From: an uncultured Pseudomonadota bacterium
GTDB taxonomy: Bacteria; Pseudomonadota; Alphaproteobacteria; UBA3830
NCBI GenBank assembly: GCA_902771535.1
Contig: CACXWU010000015.1
Location: forward strand, 1-32,084
Reading direction: 5' to 3'
Length of the DNA stretch: 32,084 nucleotides
Within the stretch, counting starts at the first letter, position 1. Each line of letters opens with the position of its first letter. Of this stretch, positions 7,432-14,898 are shown in pieces. Both the position numbers and the translations under genes were made by a program. The notes under the pieces are model-generated. The model saw only the letters and a list, made by a program, of their open reading frames with translations, did no database searches and had not been told where the DNA came from.

Positions 7432-8334
7432 ATGACTATTATTAACAGAATGCCTAAGGTAAGTGGAAAGTTAAAGAAAAATGCTCCACTGGGAAGGAAG
7501 TCGCACTTTGGGGTCGGAGGTGTCGCCGAAGTTTTGTTTGAGCCTTCCGATATGGATGATTTGGTTTTCTTTTTGCGTCGCATTCCTAAGGACATTCCGG
7601 TTATGCCATTGGGAGCGATGTCCAATGTGTTGATTCGTGACGGAGGAATCGAAGGAGTAGTCATAGTTCTCGGAGATTGGTTCAAAAAGATCTTTGTCGA
7701 GGGAGATATATTGGAAGTTGGAGCCGGAGTTCCCTGCAGTAAATTAGCGACTGTTGCAATGGATAATGAACTTGGTGGATTGGAATTTTTAATGGGATTG
7801 CCGGGCACTGTCGGTGGTGCGATAAAGATGAATGCAGGATGTTTCGGTTCGGAAATATCCAATGTTTTGGTTGAGTGCGAAGGTATAACGACTTCCGGGC
7901 AGGTTCAGTGGTTTAAGGTCAAGGATATAGGAGCGTCCTATAGGCATACGGATATTCCGAATGATTGCATTATAACGAGGGCCTGGTTCAGAGGTATATC
8001 CAATGTAAATTATTCCATTCCGAAGAAAATTCGCGAGCTTATGAAACAACGCAGAGCGGCTCAGCCGATAGGTGCCCGTACTTGTGGATCTACTTTTAAA
8101 AATCCAGATGGTTACAAGGCTTGGCAGCTGATTGAAAAGGCAGGATGTCGAGGATTGAAAGTCGGTGGAGCGCAAATTTCTGAGAAACACTGCAATTTTA
8201 TAGAAAATACGGGGAGTGCAACTGCTGGTGACGTTGAGGCTTTGGGAGAAAAAGTAGTTCAGGAAGTATTGCGCAAAACCAATGTTCAACTTGAATGGGA
8301 AATCATAAAGTTAGGCAGAAAGGCTAATGATTAA
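7432..8334 (+). CDS. murB: UDP-N-acetylenolpyruvoylglucosamine reductase
   Basis: MurB is the FAD-containing reductase that makes UDP-N-acetylmuramate. FAD-binding elements are visible: GRKSHFGVGGVAEVLFEP (~22-40), PLGAMSNVLIRDGGIEGVVI (~60-80), and LEFLMGLPGTVGGAIKMNAGCFGSEI (~113-138). YRHTDIP follows, then the catalytic-site RTCGSTFKNPDGYKAWQLIEKAGCRGLKVGGAQIS with the conserved Ser and the type-I family layout. Two adjacent ATGs (7429 and 7432) follow GGAG at 7423-7426. The second has better spacing and was chosen, but either may be used. It is 57 bases after murC and overlaps ftsQ by 8 bases. ddl, often found between murB and ftsQ in Alphaproteobacteria, is absent. Confidence 0.95.
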   Translation: MTIINRMPKVSGKLKKNAPLGRKSHFGVGGVAEVLFEPSDMDDLVFFLRRIPKDIPVMPLGAMSNVLIRDGGIEGVVIVLGDWFKKIFVEGDILEVGAGVPCSKLATVAMDNELGGLEFLMGLPGTVGGAIKMNAGCFGSEISNVLVECEGITTSGQVQWFKVKDIGASYRHTDIPNDCIITRAWFRGISNVNYSIPKKIRELMKQRRAAQPIGARTCGSTFKNPDGYKAWQLIEKAGCRGLKVGGAQISEKHCNFIENTGSATAGDVEALGEKVVQEVLRKTNVQLEWEIIKLGRKAND

Positions 8335-9055
8335 GACGAATTCATGGATAGTTTCGCTATTAAAAAGTAATTTGTTTTTGATTCTGCTGACGGTTGCTGT
8401 GGGAGTGGGAGTATGGTTTTACGAGAAGCCGATAAAGATACCGAGTGATTTTAGAATAGAAAAAATAGAATTTGATGGTCAGGAACATGTTCAAGAGGTG
8501 CTTTTGTTGAAAGCTTCCGGGTTAAGATATAAGAAAAATATATTTGATGTTTCCGTGAATGATGTAAAAAATCGTCTCGAGCAAATTTCTTGGATAAAAT
8601 CAGCCAGTGTTCAAAGGAAATTACCAAATAAGTTGAGCATAAGAGTGTCAGAAAGAGTACCGATTGCAATATACCAGTCCAACTATAAATTGCATTTGCT
8701 TGATATCGATGGGAAGGTCCTTGAAAATGACGGGATAGGAAATTTTGATAACTTGCCTATCATAGTCGGGAAGGGGGCTGAAAAATCGGCCCGACATTTT
8801 TTGTATGTGTTAGAGAAATTTCCCAGAATAAAAAAGCAATTGGCATTTGCGGTATTTGTCGGGGAGCGACGCTGGAATATTAGGATTAACAAGGGGATTA
8901 CCGTAAAGTTTCCAGAGAAAAATTTAGGGTATGCTATGCAGATTTTGGACGAAATTGCCGATGAAAATGGTTTTTTCCATGATGATATCCAGGAAATAGA
9001 TTTAAGGATCTTAGATCGAGTTATTGTGAAAAAAAGAGCAGATGCGCAAAGATGA
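8327..9055 (+). CDS. ftsQ: Cell division protein FtsQ
   Basis: A bitopic inner-membrane divisome protein linking cytoplasmic and periplasmic division proteins. It shows a short cytoplasmic tail, one transmembrane helix at ~14-31 (LFLILLTVAVGVGVWFY), then a POTRA domain (FRIEKIEFDGQEHVQ to VSERVPIAIYQ, ~43-115). In this domain WIKSASVQRKLPNKLSIRVSERVP is diagnostic. The beta domain LHLLDIDGKVLENDG and the periplasmic tail follow. At 242 residues it is near normal for the family. It overlaps murB by 8 bases and ftsA by 4 (ATGA), so the three are probably translationally coupled. Confidence 0.92.
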   Translation: MIKTNSWIVSLLKSNLFLILLTVAVGVGVWFYEKPIKIPSDFRIEKIEFDGQEHVQEVLLLKASGLRYKKNIFDVSVNDVKNRLEQISWIKSASVQRKLPNKLSIRVSERVPIAIYQSNYKLHLLDIDGKVLENDGIGNFDNLPIIVGKGAEKSARHFLYVLEKFPRIKKQLAFAVFVGERRWNIRINKGITVKFPEKNLGYAMQILDEIADENGFFHDDIQEIDLRILDRVIVKKRADAQR

Positions 9056-10287
9056 ATGTAGGGCAGATAATTGCTGTAGTCGATATAGGTAGTACAAAGG
9101 TTTGCAGTTGTATTGCAAGCGTTGCTGAAGATGGACATTTTGATATTCTGGGTGCAGGATATTGCGTTTGTTTCGGGGTGAAATGTGGAATAATCGTCGA
9201 TATGGATTCGGTGTGCAAATCCATAGCCAAGGCAGTGGAGAATGCAGAAAAGGCCGCAAATTTAAGAATTAAGTCAGTTTATGTAAACGTGTCCGGTAAG
9301 TTCGTGAAATCTGAATTGATAAATTCGGAAATCGATATCGGAGGGCGAATAATTAAGCCAAGGGATTTAGAGAAACTCGTTTATAAAAGCATAAAAAAGA
9401 GACCGGGGGTAGAGGTTATTCATTCGATACCGGTGCTGTTTGAAATGGATTCGATGGCTTGTACTGCGGATCCGGTGGGCATGTTTGCCAATACTCTGAA
9501 AGCCAATGTAAATGTGGTTACCGTTCCGAAAGTTCAGATTAACAATTTGGTGGTTGGGCTTTCCAGGTGTCATTTAGATGTTCTCGGCGTTGTATACAGC
9601 GGATATGCTTCAGGATTATCGATGCTGGACGAAGACTCCAGGCAGAGTAATCAGATTGTTATTGACTTCGGTGGAGGTGTTACAACGGTAAATTTCTTTT
9701 TTAAGGGAGTATTTTGCGGATTAGAAGTTGTTTCCGTCGGTGGACAAAACATTACGAAAGATATTGCTTACGGGATCAATGTTTCCAGATCGAATGCCGA
9801 GCGATTAAAAACGTTGCACGGAGGAGCGTTTGAATCCTTTGATGATAAGAAAAACATGATTTTGGTTCCAATGCAGGAAGAAAATAACACGATAAATTTA
9901 CAACAAATGCCGAAAAGTGATTTAAATGTAATAATTCAGGCTAGAGTTGAAGAAATATTGAAGTTAGTTAGAGAAAAAATAGATGAATCTGTGTTTAAAA
10001 GCGATTTTGCAAGACATCTTGTGATAACGGGAGGCGGAAGCATGCTTACCGGTATGAGAGAGTTCGTGTCGCAGAATTTTAAGAAGCCAGTGGATATGAA
10101 AAGGATGGAGGATTTTTTCGAATCTTCCAATATACAGATCGGGAATGATTTTTCTACAGCCATCGGCATGATAAAGTTCGCTGTGTTGTCGGACAATATC
10201 GGAATAGGTTCACAAAATAATTCCGAAAAAAACAAGAGAGAAGGTTTTTTTAAAAAGACTATAAACTGGCTTGAAAACAATTTATAG
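9052..10287 (+). CDS. ftsA: Cell division protein FtsA
   Basis: This actin-like ATPase tethers FtsZ filaments to the membrane. Actin-fold motifs are present: VVDIGSTKVCSCIA (phosphate 1, ~9-22), the 1C subdomain (~85-165), VIDFGGGVTTVNFF (phosphate 2, ~203-216), and VITGGGSMLTGM (adenosine motif, ~325-336). The C-terminus ends in a short amphipathic helix, FFKKTINWLENNL, after a Ser/Asn-rich linker, which is the usual FtsA membrane-targeting sequence. Length 411 is normal. The TAG stop lies inside a 12-base palindrome. ftsZ does not follow directly: an ankyrin gene intervenes, and a second, diverged copy of the FtsA tail lies at about 11440-11529. Confidence 0.96.
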   Translation: MNVGQIIAVVDIGSTKVCSCIASVAEDGHFDILGAGYCVCFGVKCGIIVDMDSVCKSIAKAVENAEKAANLRIKSVYVNVSGKFVKSELINSEIDIGGRIIKPRDLEKLVYKSIKKRPGVEVIHSIPVLFEMDSMACTADPVGMFANTLKANVNVVTVPKVQINNLVVGLSRCHLDVLGVVYSGYASGLSMLDEDSRQSNQIVIDFGGGVTTVNFFFKGVFCGLEVVSVGGQNITKDIAYGINVSRSNAERLKTLHGGAFESFDDKKNMILVPMQEENNTINLQQMPKSDLNVIIQARVEEILKLVREKIDESVFKSDFARHLVITGGGSMLTGMREFVSQNFKKPVDMKRMEDFFESSNIQIGNDFSTAIGMIKFAVLSDNIGIGSQNNSEKNKREGFFKKTINWLENNL

Positions 10288-10294
10288 CGCTATA
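10283..10294. repeat. 12-base perfect palindrome spanning the ftsA stop codon
   Basis: TATAGCGCTATA is a perfect inverted repeat without a spacer. It contains the ftsA TAG stop. It marks the boundary between ftsA and the block carrying the ankyrin gene. It has no T-run and is not a terminator. Confidence 0.6.
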
Positions 10295-10345
10295 TCGAGT
10301 TATTCGTATAGTTTACGAAATTATTTTAAAAATTTAGGTTTATAC

Positions 10346-10374
10346 TTGTCAATTTTTAGAACACCCGTTATACA
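10346..10374 (+). promoter_or_regulatory. Promoter of the ankyrin gene
   Basis: TTGTCA (10346-10351) and TATACA (10369-10374) are separated by exactly 17 bases, and each matches the sigma-70 consensus at 5 of 6 positions. The ankyrin gene starts 30 bases past the -10, with AAGGA at 10392-10396. This suggests that the inserted gene has its own transcription start within the division cluster. Confidence 0.66.
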
Positions 10375-10403
10375 AGTAATTAAGTGTTTATAAGGACGAT
10401 AAG

Positions 10404-11324
10404 ATGAAAAAAACTTTGATAATTGTAAATATGTTGTTTGCGTCAGTTTCAGTGTTTGGAATGCAGCAGAGAAATACGACATCGGATGAAAATGCAGCAA
10501 TACTCAAAATAGTGTCAGAGAAAGGCTCTACAGAATCGATAAAAATAGCAGAAGTGGAATCAGAAATAAGACGTATTCAGGATGACAAGGATATTGCTTC
10601 GACGTCTTCAAGCTCATACAAAGAAAATGTTATTAATTTTCGGGATAACGATGGAAATACTCCATTGATTTTGTCATTAATTAACGGGCATGTGAAATTA
10701 GCAAAGTATCTGATAGATCACGGTGCGGATGTTAATAAAAAAGGTCAATACGGTTGGTCTGCTTTGCATCGAGCGTGCCAATATGATTATGATGGTGTTG
10801 TGAAATCACTGGTAGAACATGGTGCAGATATTAATGAGAGAAGCGGATCCGGATTTACTCCTTTGCGTATTGCAATGGGAAATAACAATGGAGATATGGT
10901 GGAATATCTGATTGCACATGGCGCGAATATTAATGAAGAAGATGAAAATGGGCATAGTCCTCTGTTTTTTGCAATTAGTGCACATATGGATGGGATGGTA
11001 AAGCTGTTGGTAGAACTCGGGGCGGATATTAAGAAAAATGAAAACGGAGAGACGCTTTTGCATATTGCTGCGAGAAGACATAACGGAAATATTTTGAAAT
11101 ACTTGTTGGGGCTTGGATTGGATATTAATAAGAAAAATGAAAACGGAGAGACCCCTTTGCACGTTGCGGTTAACGCGGATAGTGGAAACATTGTGAGATT
11201 GCTAATAGAAAAAGAAGCAAATCTTAAGGAAAAAGATAAAAGAGGACATACACCTTTAGAAGGAGCATGTATGCGCGGATTTAGCGGAATTGTCCGAATA
11301 TTAGAAGCAGCCGGGGCTAAGTGA
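10404..11324 (+). CDS. Exported ankyrin-repeat protein inserted between ftsA and ftsZ
   Basis: A 306-residue protein of unknown target. Residues 1-19 (MKKTLIIVNMLFASVSVFG) are a Sec-type signal peptide. A variable, Ser/Glu-rich stretch follows to ~70. About seven ankyrin repeats then run to the C-terminus, each with the pattern G-x-T-P-L-x-x-A ... LL/LIxxGADIN: DGNTPLILSLINGH, YGWSALHRACQYD, SGFTPLRIAMGNN, NGHSPLFFAISAH, NGETLLHIAARRH, NGETPLHVAVNAD, RGHTPLEGACMRG. Ankyrin repeats mediate protein binding and are abundant in host-associated bacteria. A periplasmic or secreted partner is inferred, not shown. It has its own promoter and ribosome binding site. The position inside the dcw cluster is unusual and suggests insertion. 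No transposase or tRNA is beside it. Confidence 0.88.
   Translation: MKKTLIIVNMLFASVSVFGMQQRNTTSDENAAILKIVSEKGSTESIKIAEVESEIRRIQDDKDIASTSSSSYKENVINFRDNDGNTPLILSLINGHVKLAKYLIDHGADVNKKGQYGWSALHRACQYDYDGVVKSLVEHGADINERSGSGFTPLRIAMGNNNGDMVEYLIAHGANINEEDENGHSPLFFAISAHMDGMVKLLVELGADIKKNENGETLLHIAARRHNGNILKYLLGLGLDINKKNENGETPLHVAVNADSGNIVRLLIEKEANLKEKDKRGHTPLEGACMRGFSGIVRILEAAGAK
11031..11152 (+). repeat. 23-base exact direct repeat inside the ankyrin gene
   Basis: A 23-base segment (beginning AAGAAAAATG and ending GGAGAGAC) occurs at 11031-11053 and again at 11130-11152. The offset is 99 bases, exactly one 33-residue ankyrin unit (both encode KKNENGET). The flanking repeat units are more diverged, so this looks like a recent unit duplication or gene conversion. 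Confidence 0.8.
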
Positions 11325-11439
11325 TTTTGTATATCATTTAGGAGAGCTCGATTATTAATAGCTGAATTTCGCAAAGGTCAACAGTAAAAGCTTAATGGTT
11401 GTCTTTTTGATCTGTTTTTGCCATATTTTTGAAAGATTT

Positions 11440-11529
11440 GTGGCGGGACTTGTTAAAATAATTTCGGGAAAAAATAATGATGAGAAATTCCCTAAAAAAA
11501 CCGTAAATTGTCTCGAAAATAACTTGTAA
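11440..11529 (+). pseudogene. Degenerate second copy of the ftsA 3' end
   Basis: Read in frame to the TAA at 11527-11529, this segment ends FPKKTVNCLENNL-stop. The real FtsA ends FFKKTINWLENNL-stop, so 10 of 13 residues are identical and the stop falls at the same place. Upstream, AGLVKIISG followed by KNNDEK resembles FtsA AIGMIKFAV ... QNNSEK. Most nucleotide differences over the last 14 codons are synonymous third-position changes, so the segment evolved as an FtsA tail before being stranded. No FtsA body precedes it. A GTG at 11440 could in principle start a 29-codon peptide, but no good ribosome binding site is seen. The rest of 11325-11583 holds no other recognisable gene. Confidence 0.7.
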
Positions 11530-11583
11530 TTCAGGGGGTCGTACTATAGAATAAACTGGCGTGTTGTTGTGTGGGGAATTTTT

Positions 11584-12948
11584 ATGGCTGGAGAAAGTAT
11601 TACGGAAAATGTAGTGGCTGAGAACAAAAGTCAGCAGGGGGATTTTTTTGCAGAAAATTCGTTTTCCGATTCTGAAAGTTTTTTGAGACCGAAGATTACG
11701 GTGATCGGTATTGGTGGAGCCGGTGGTAATGCCGTCAATAACATGATTAATTCCGATCTAAAGGGGGTTGAATTTGTTGTTGCAAACGCTGATGCTCAAG
11801 CCCTTACGCAGTCGCTTTGTGAGAAGAGAATTCAGTTGGGGTTGGAGATTACTCGCGGATTGGGTGCAGGTGCTCGTCCGGATGTGGGGCGTGCCGCAGC
11901 AGAGGAAGCCATCGAAGATATAGTTTCCCATATAAAAAACAGTAACATGGTATTTATTACCGCAGGAATGGGAGGAGGAACCGGTACCGGAGCAGCTCCT
12001 GTTGTTGCGAGACTAGCTAAAGAAATGGGGATTCTGACAATCGGTGTTGTAACGAAGCCTTTCCATTTTGAAGGCACGAACAGGATGCGATTCGCAGAGA
12101 AAGGAATTGATGAGTTGCAGCAGTATGTTGACACGTTACTCGTTATTCCTAACCAGAATTTGTTCCGCGTTGCGAACGAAAAAACTACTTTTGCGGATGC
12201 TTTCCGTATGGCGGATAACGTTTTGAGAGCAGGTGTCCAGGGAGTTACCGATCTGATGGTTATGCCTGGGTTGATTAATTTGGACTTCGCGGATATCAGA
12301 ACGGTCATGAGCGAAATGGGTAAAGCTATGATGGGAACCGGAGAAGCAGAAGGCGAGAGGCGCGCGATAGAGGCGGCAGAAGCAGCGATATCCAATCCGT
12401 TGCTGGACGATGTTTCCATGAAAGGTGCCCGCGGAATTCTGATCAATATTACCGGTGGGTATGATATGACCCTTTACGAAGTAGATGAAGCGGCTAACAG
12501 AATCAGAGAGGAAGTGGATCCTGAGGCGAGAATTATTTTCGGTTCTACTTTTGATGAAAAAATGAATGGACACATGAGAGTTTCTGTTGTGGCTACCGGA
12601 ATCGAGGCAGAGGCGGTAAAAGAAAAACTGATGAAGTTGGAAGAGAAAGAATCGGCAAATGTTCAGGCCGTTGAAGCTGTTGCGTCTAACGAGAATGTCG
12701 GTCAGGTTGAGACAGTTCAGGAAAAAGTCGTTGTTAATGCTCGAGTTGAAGGTGGGCAAGAGCGCACTCTGGGAGTGATTTCCAACGAAAAGCCGAAGAA
12801 GAAGAGGTCGTTGTTTGAGAGGTTAACGGGGATTAGAACGTTTTCTTCCAAGAGGAATGAAGAGGTTTCGGATCAGCAAGTGACCAGAGTGTCGGAGCAA
12901 CAGGAAGAGGATTTGGAGATTCCTGCGTTTTTACGTCGTAACTCCTAA
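11584..12948 (+). CDS. ftsZ: Cell division protein FtsZ
   Basis: This tubulin-like GTPase forms the Z-ring. With the ATG at 11584 (GGGGA at 11573-11577 upstream) it is 454 residues. A GTG at 11569 would add five residues and lacks a ribosome binding site. The GTPase core begins at ~36: [17 protein letters not shown], then the tubulin signature GGGTGTG at 130-136 and the synergy-loop region [11 protein letters not shown] (~240-250). A variable Glu/Val-rich linker follows ~340-435. The conserved C-terminal peptide [10 protein letters not shown], which binds FtsA and other partners, sits at the very end. It is separated from ftsA by the ankyrin block. Its promoter is not obvious. Confidence 0.97.
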   Translation: MAGESITENVVAENKSQQGDFFAENSFSDSESFLRPKITVIGIGGAGGNAVNNMINSDLKGVEFVVANADAQALTQSLCEKRIQLGLEITRGLGAGARPDVGRAAAEEAIEDIVSHIKNSNMVFITAGMGGGTGTGAAPVVARLAKEMGILTIGVVTKPFHFEGTNRMRFAEKGIDELQQYVDTLLVIPNQNLFRVANEKTTFADAFRMADNVLRAGVQGVTDLMVMPGLINLDFADIRTVMSEMGKAMMGTGEAEGERRAIEAAEAAISNPLLDDVSMKGARGILINITGGYDMTLYEVDEAANRIREEVDPEARIIFGSTFDEKMNGHMRVSVVATGIEAEAVKEKLMKLEEKESANVQAVEAVASNENVGQVETVQEKVVVNARVEGGQERTLGVISNEKPKKKRSLFERLTGIRTFSSKRNEEVSDQQVTRVSEQQEEDLEIPAFLRRNS

Positions 12949-13001
12949 TTGTGTTTTGTTTGAATATATGATACCTTAACGGCGAAATGTTAGGGTTTTA
13001 T

Positions 13002-13079
13002 AGGGGTGTAGCTCAATTAGGCTAGAGTGGCGGTCTCCAAAACCGCAGGTTGGGGGTTCGATTCCCTCCGCCCCTGCCA
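13002..13079 (+). tRNA. tRNA-Trp (anticodon CCA)
   Basis: The cloverleaf folds: acceptor AGGGGTG/CGCCCCT, D-stem GCTC/GAGT, anticodon stem GCGGT/ACCGC with loop CTCCAAA, and T-stem GGGGG/CCCTC with loop TTCGATT. Discriminator G is at 13076 and CCA is encoded (13077-13079). secE begins 14 bases later. tRNA-Trp before secE-nusG is a widely conserved bacterial order. Confidence 0.95.
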
Positions 13080-13093
13080 TAGAGAGGTTGTAA

Positions 13094-13279
13094 ATGATAA
13101 GTCCCGCAGAGTTTGTTAGTCAGGTAAAGAGAGAGTTGCAAAGGGTCACTTGGCCTACGCAGAAAGAGACCATGGGCATGACCGTTGCAGTCATATTGAT
13201 GATCGTTTTCGTAATGGTTTACTTTTTCGTTACGGATTCGTTCATTGTCTGGTGTCTAACCAAGATCTTGGGAGTTTAG
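13094..13279 (+). CDS. secE: Preprotein translocase subunit SecE
   Basis: SecE is the small essential subunit of the SecYEG channel. The 61-residue protein has the conserved cytoplasmic amphipathic segment FVSQVKRELQRVTWPTQKET (residues ~7-26), including the near-invariant TWP. One transmembrane helix follows at ~28-48 (MTVAVILMIVFVMVYFFV). This is the single-helix form typical outside enterobacteria. GAGAGG precedes the ATG. The gene overlaps the Shine-Dalgarno of nusG, with an 10-base gap between stop and start. Confidence 0.95.
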   Translation: MISPAEFVSQVKRELQRVTWPTQKETMGMTVAVILMIVFVMVYFFVTDSFIVWCLTKILGV

Positions 13280-13289
13280 GAGCGGAATT

Positions 13290-13817
13290 ATGAAATGGTA
13301 TGTAGTTAACGTATATTCAGGATTTGAGCAAAGGGTCTTGGAAGCAATATACGATGCCGCTAAGAAGAGAGATTTGTCTTCGATGTTCGGAGAAATATTG
13401 ATTCCGACGGAAGAAGTTGTCGAGATAAAGAAAGGGGAAAAAGTAAAGAGTGAAAGAAAGTTTTTCCCTGGATATATATTGGTTCAAATGACTCTTACCG
13501 ATGAGACGTGGCATTTGGTGAGAGGGATTTCAAAAGTTTCCGGATTTCTTGGTGCAAGAGGGAAGCCGTTACCTCTCTCAACAGCAGAAGTTCAGAGGAT
13601 TGTGAAGAGAGTAGAAGACAGTGCTAATAACATTAAGCACACAGTTACTTATGAGGTCGGAGATGCGGTCACAGTCTGTGACGGTCCGTTTGCATCTTTC
13701 CAAGGAGTAATTGAGGAAGTCGATCCCGAAAAGGAAAGGGTGAAGGTTTCTGTGTCTATTTTCGGAAGATCCACAAACGTCGATTTGGGCTTTGCTCAGG
13801 TCGAGAAAATTCTTTAG
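13290..13817 (+). CDS. nusG: Transcription termination/antitermination protein NusG
   Basis: NusG binds RNA polymerase as a processivity factor and links it to Rho or to ribosomes. The N-terminal NGN domain spans ~1-110, with WYVVNVYSGFEQRV and the conserved FFPGYILVQM (~58-67). The C-terminal KOW domain lies at ~120-175 (VGDAVTVCDGPFASFQGVIEEVDPEK...). The 175 residues are full length. AGGAG lies 7 bases before the ATG. The usual downstream rplK-rplA genes are absent. Instead an independent promoter and rplM-rpsI follow. Confidence 0.97.
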   Translation: MKWYVVNVYSGFEQRVLEAIYDAAKKRDLSSMFGEILIPTEEVVEIKKGEKVKSERKFFPGYILVQMTLTDETWHLVRGISKVSGFLGARGKPLPLSTAEVQRIVKRVEDSANNIKHTVTYEVGDAVTVCDGPFASFQGVIEEVDPEKERVKVSVSIFGRSTNVDLGFAQVEKIL

Positions 13818-13825
13818 ACATAGGG

Positions 13826-13854
13826 TTGAAGAATATAGTTAATATTGTTATAAA
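13826..13854 (+). promoter_or_regulatory. Promoter of rplM-rpsI
   Basis: TTGAAG (13826-13831) and TATAAA (13849-13854) are spaced by 17 bases, in the 61-base nusG-rplM gap. The -10 matches the consensus at 5 of 6 positions. Confidence 0.6.
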
Positions 13855-13878
13855 CTACATGCAAGTGAGGGATAGAGT

Positions 13879-14346
13879 ATGAGAACGTTTTCTCTAAAGC
13901 AGAGCCAAGTTAAGAGAGATTGGTTCGTTGTGGACGCGGAAGGCTTGATTTTGGGAAGATTGTCTGCGGTTGTTGCTTCTTATTTGAGAGGAAAGCACAA
14001 ACCGGAGTTTTCTCCTAACATGAATTGCGGAGATAATGTTGTTGTTATCAATGCAGAGAAGATTCAGGTGACAGGAAATAATAAGTTGGACGATCACAAG
14101 TTTTATTGGCACACTGGGTATCCGGGGGGAATTAAGGAAAGAAGTCTTAATGATATTTTGACAGGTGCTCACCCGGAAAGAGCTATTGAAAATGCAGTCA
14201 GGCGGATGTTGCCAAAGGGGCCTTTGGGACGTCAAATGCTGAAGAATTTGAAAGTATATCGTGGAGCAGAGCATCCTCACGCCGGTCAGCAGCCGAAAGT
14301 GTTGGATATTGCTTCGATGAATTCTAAAAATGTGAAGAGGAGTTAA
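13879..14346 (+). CDS. rplM: 50S ribosomal protein L13
   Basis: L13 is an early-assembly protein of the large subunit that binds 23S rRNA. The family pattern is clear: [38 protein letters not shown] (~15-52), [11 protein letters not shown], and the signature [30 protein letters not shown] (~112-140). The 155 residues match the alphaproteobacterial form. GAGGG precedes the ATG. rpsI follows after 2 bases, the standard L13-S9 pair. Confidence 0.97.
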   Translation: MRTFSLKQSQVKRDWFVVDAEGLILGRLSAVVASYLRGKHKPEFSPNMNCGDNVVVINAEKIQVTGNNKLDDHKFYWHTGYPGGIKERSLNDILTGAHPERAIENAVRRMLPKGPLGRQMLKNLKVYRGAEHPHAGQQPKVLDIASMNSKNVKRS

Positions 14347-14348
14347 TA

Positions 14349-14771
14349 ATGTCAGAAGAGAAAGTTGAAAGCAAAGTTGATTCTTTTGGCAGAACTTATG
14401 GAACGGGGCGTCGTAAGGAGTCAGTTGCCCGTGTTTGGTTGAAGCCGGGAAGTGGTGAAATCGTGGTTAATGGGCGCAAGATGACAGAATACTTCGGTCG
14501 TTCGGTTTTGCAGACCTTGGTATTGCAGCCGTTTTCGGTTACTGACAGAGTGTGTCGTTACGATGTGTTCTGTACTGTTCGCGGCGGCGGATTATCGGGA
14601 CAGGCCGGAGCAGTTCGTCACGGAATCAGCAGGGCGTTAGTTGATTATGAACCTGATTTGCGTCCGGCGTTGAAATCCGCCGGTATGATGACCAGGGACA
14701 GCCGTACCGTCGAGAGGAAGAAGTACGGATTGATGAAAGCCCGACGCAGCTTCCAGTTCTCAAAGAGATAA
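14349..14771 (+). CDS. rpsI: 30S ribosomal protein S9
   Basis: S9 sits in the small-subunit head and its C-terminal arginine reaches the P-site tRNA. The 140 residues show [27 protein letters not shown] (~17-43), the signature [19 protein letters not shown] (~77-95), [24 protein letters not shown], and the invariant terminal SKR. The Shine-Dalgarno GAGGAG overlaps the end of rplM. A terminator follows. Confidence 0.97.
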   Translation: MSEEKVESKVDSFGRTYGTGRRKESVARVWLKPGSGEIVVNGRKMTEYFGRSVLQTLVLQPFSVTDRVCRYDVFCTVRGGGLSGQAGAVRHGISRALVDYEPDLRPALKSAGMMTRDSRTVERKKYGLMKARRSFQFSKR

Positions 14772-14795
14772 TATTTTTATCGTTACGAAATTTTC

Positions 14796-14834
14796 GAGGC
14801 TTTCGATTTTTTATAGGTCGGGAGCCTCTTTTTT
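14796..14834 (+). terminator. Rho-independent terminator after rpsI
   Basis: Outer stem GAGGCT (14796-14801) pairs with AGCCTC (14823-14828), and an inner CGA/TCG pair closes the loop. Six T residues (14829-14834) follow. It lies 25 bases past the rpsI stop. Confidence 0.75.
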
Positions 14835-14898
14835 CCCGGGAGTGAGTTTGCGGGTGGTCAGTGAGCGGTTGTCCGTATTTCAGAAGAGGAGGTAGAAA

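Noticed and set aside
10787..11374. 195-codon minus-strand frame opposite the ankyrin gene
   Set aside because: Its repetitive product is the reverse complement of the ankyrin repeats; the plus-strand protein has a signal peptide, a promoter and a clear fold.
11832..12759. Two ~205-codon minus-strand frames inside ftsZ
   Set aside because: They are antisense shadows of a conserved gene with no start signals.
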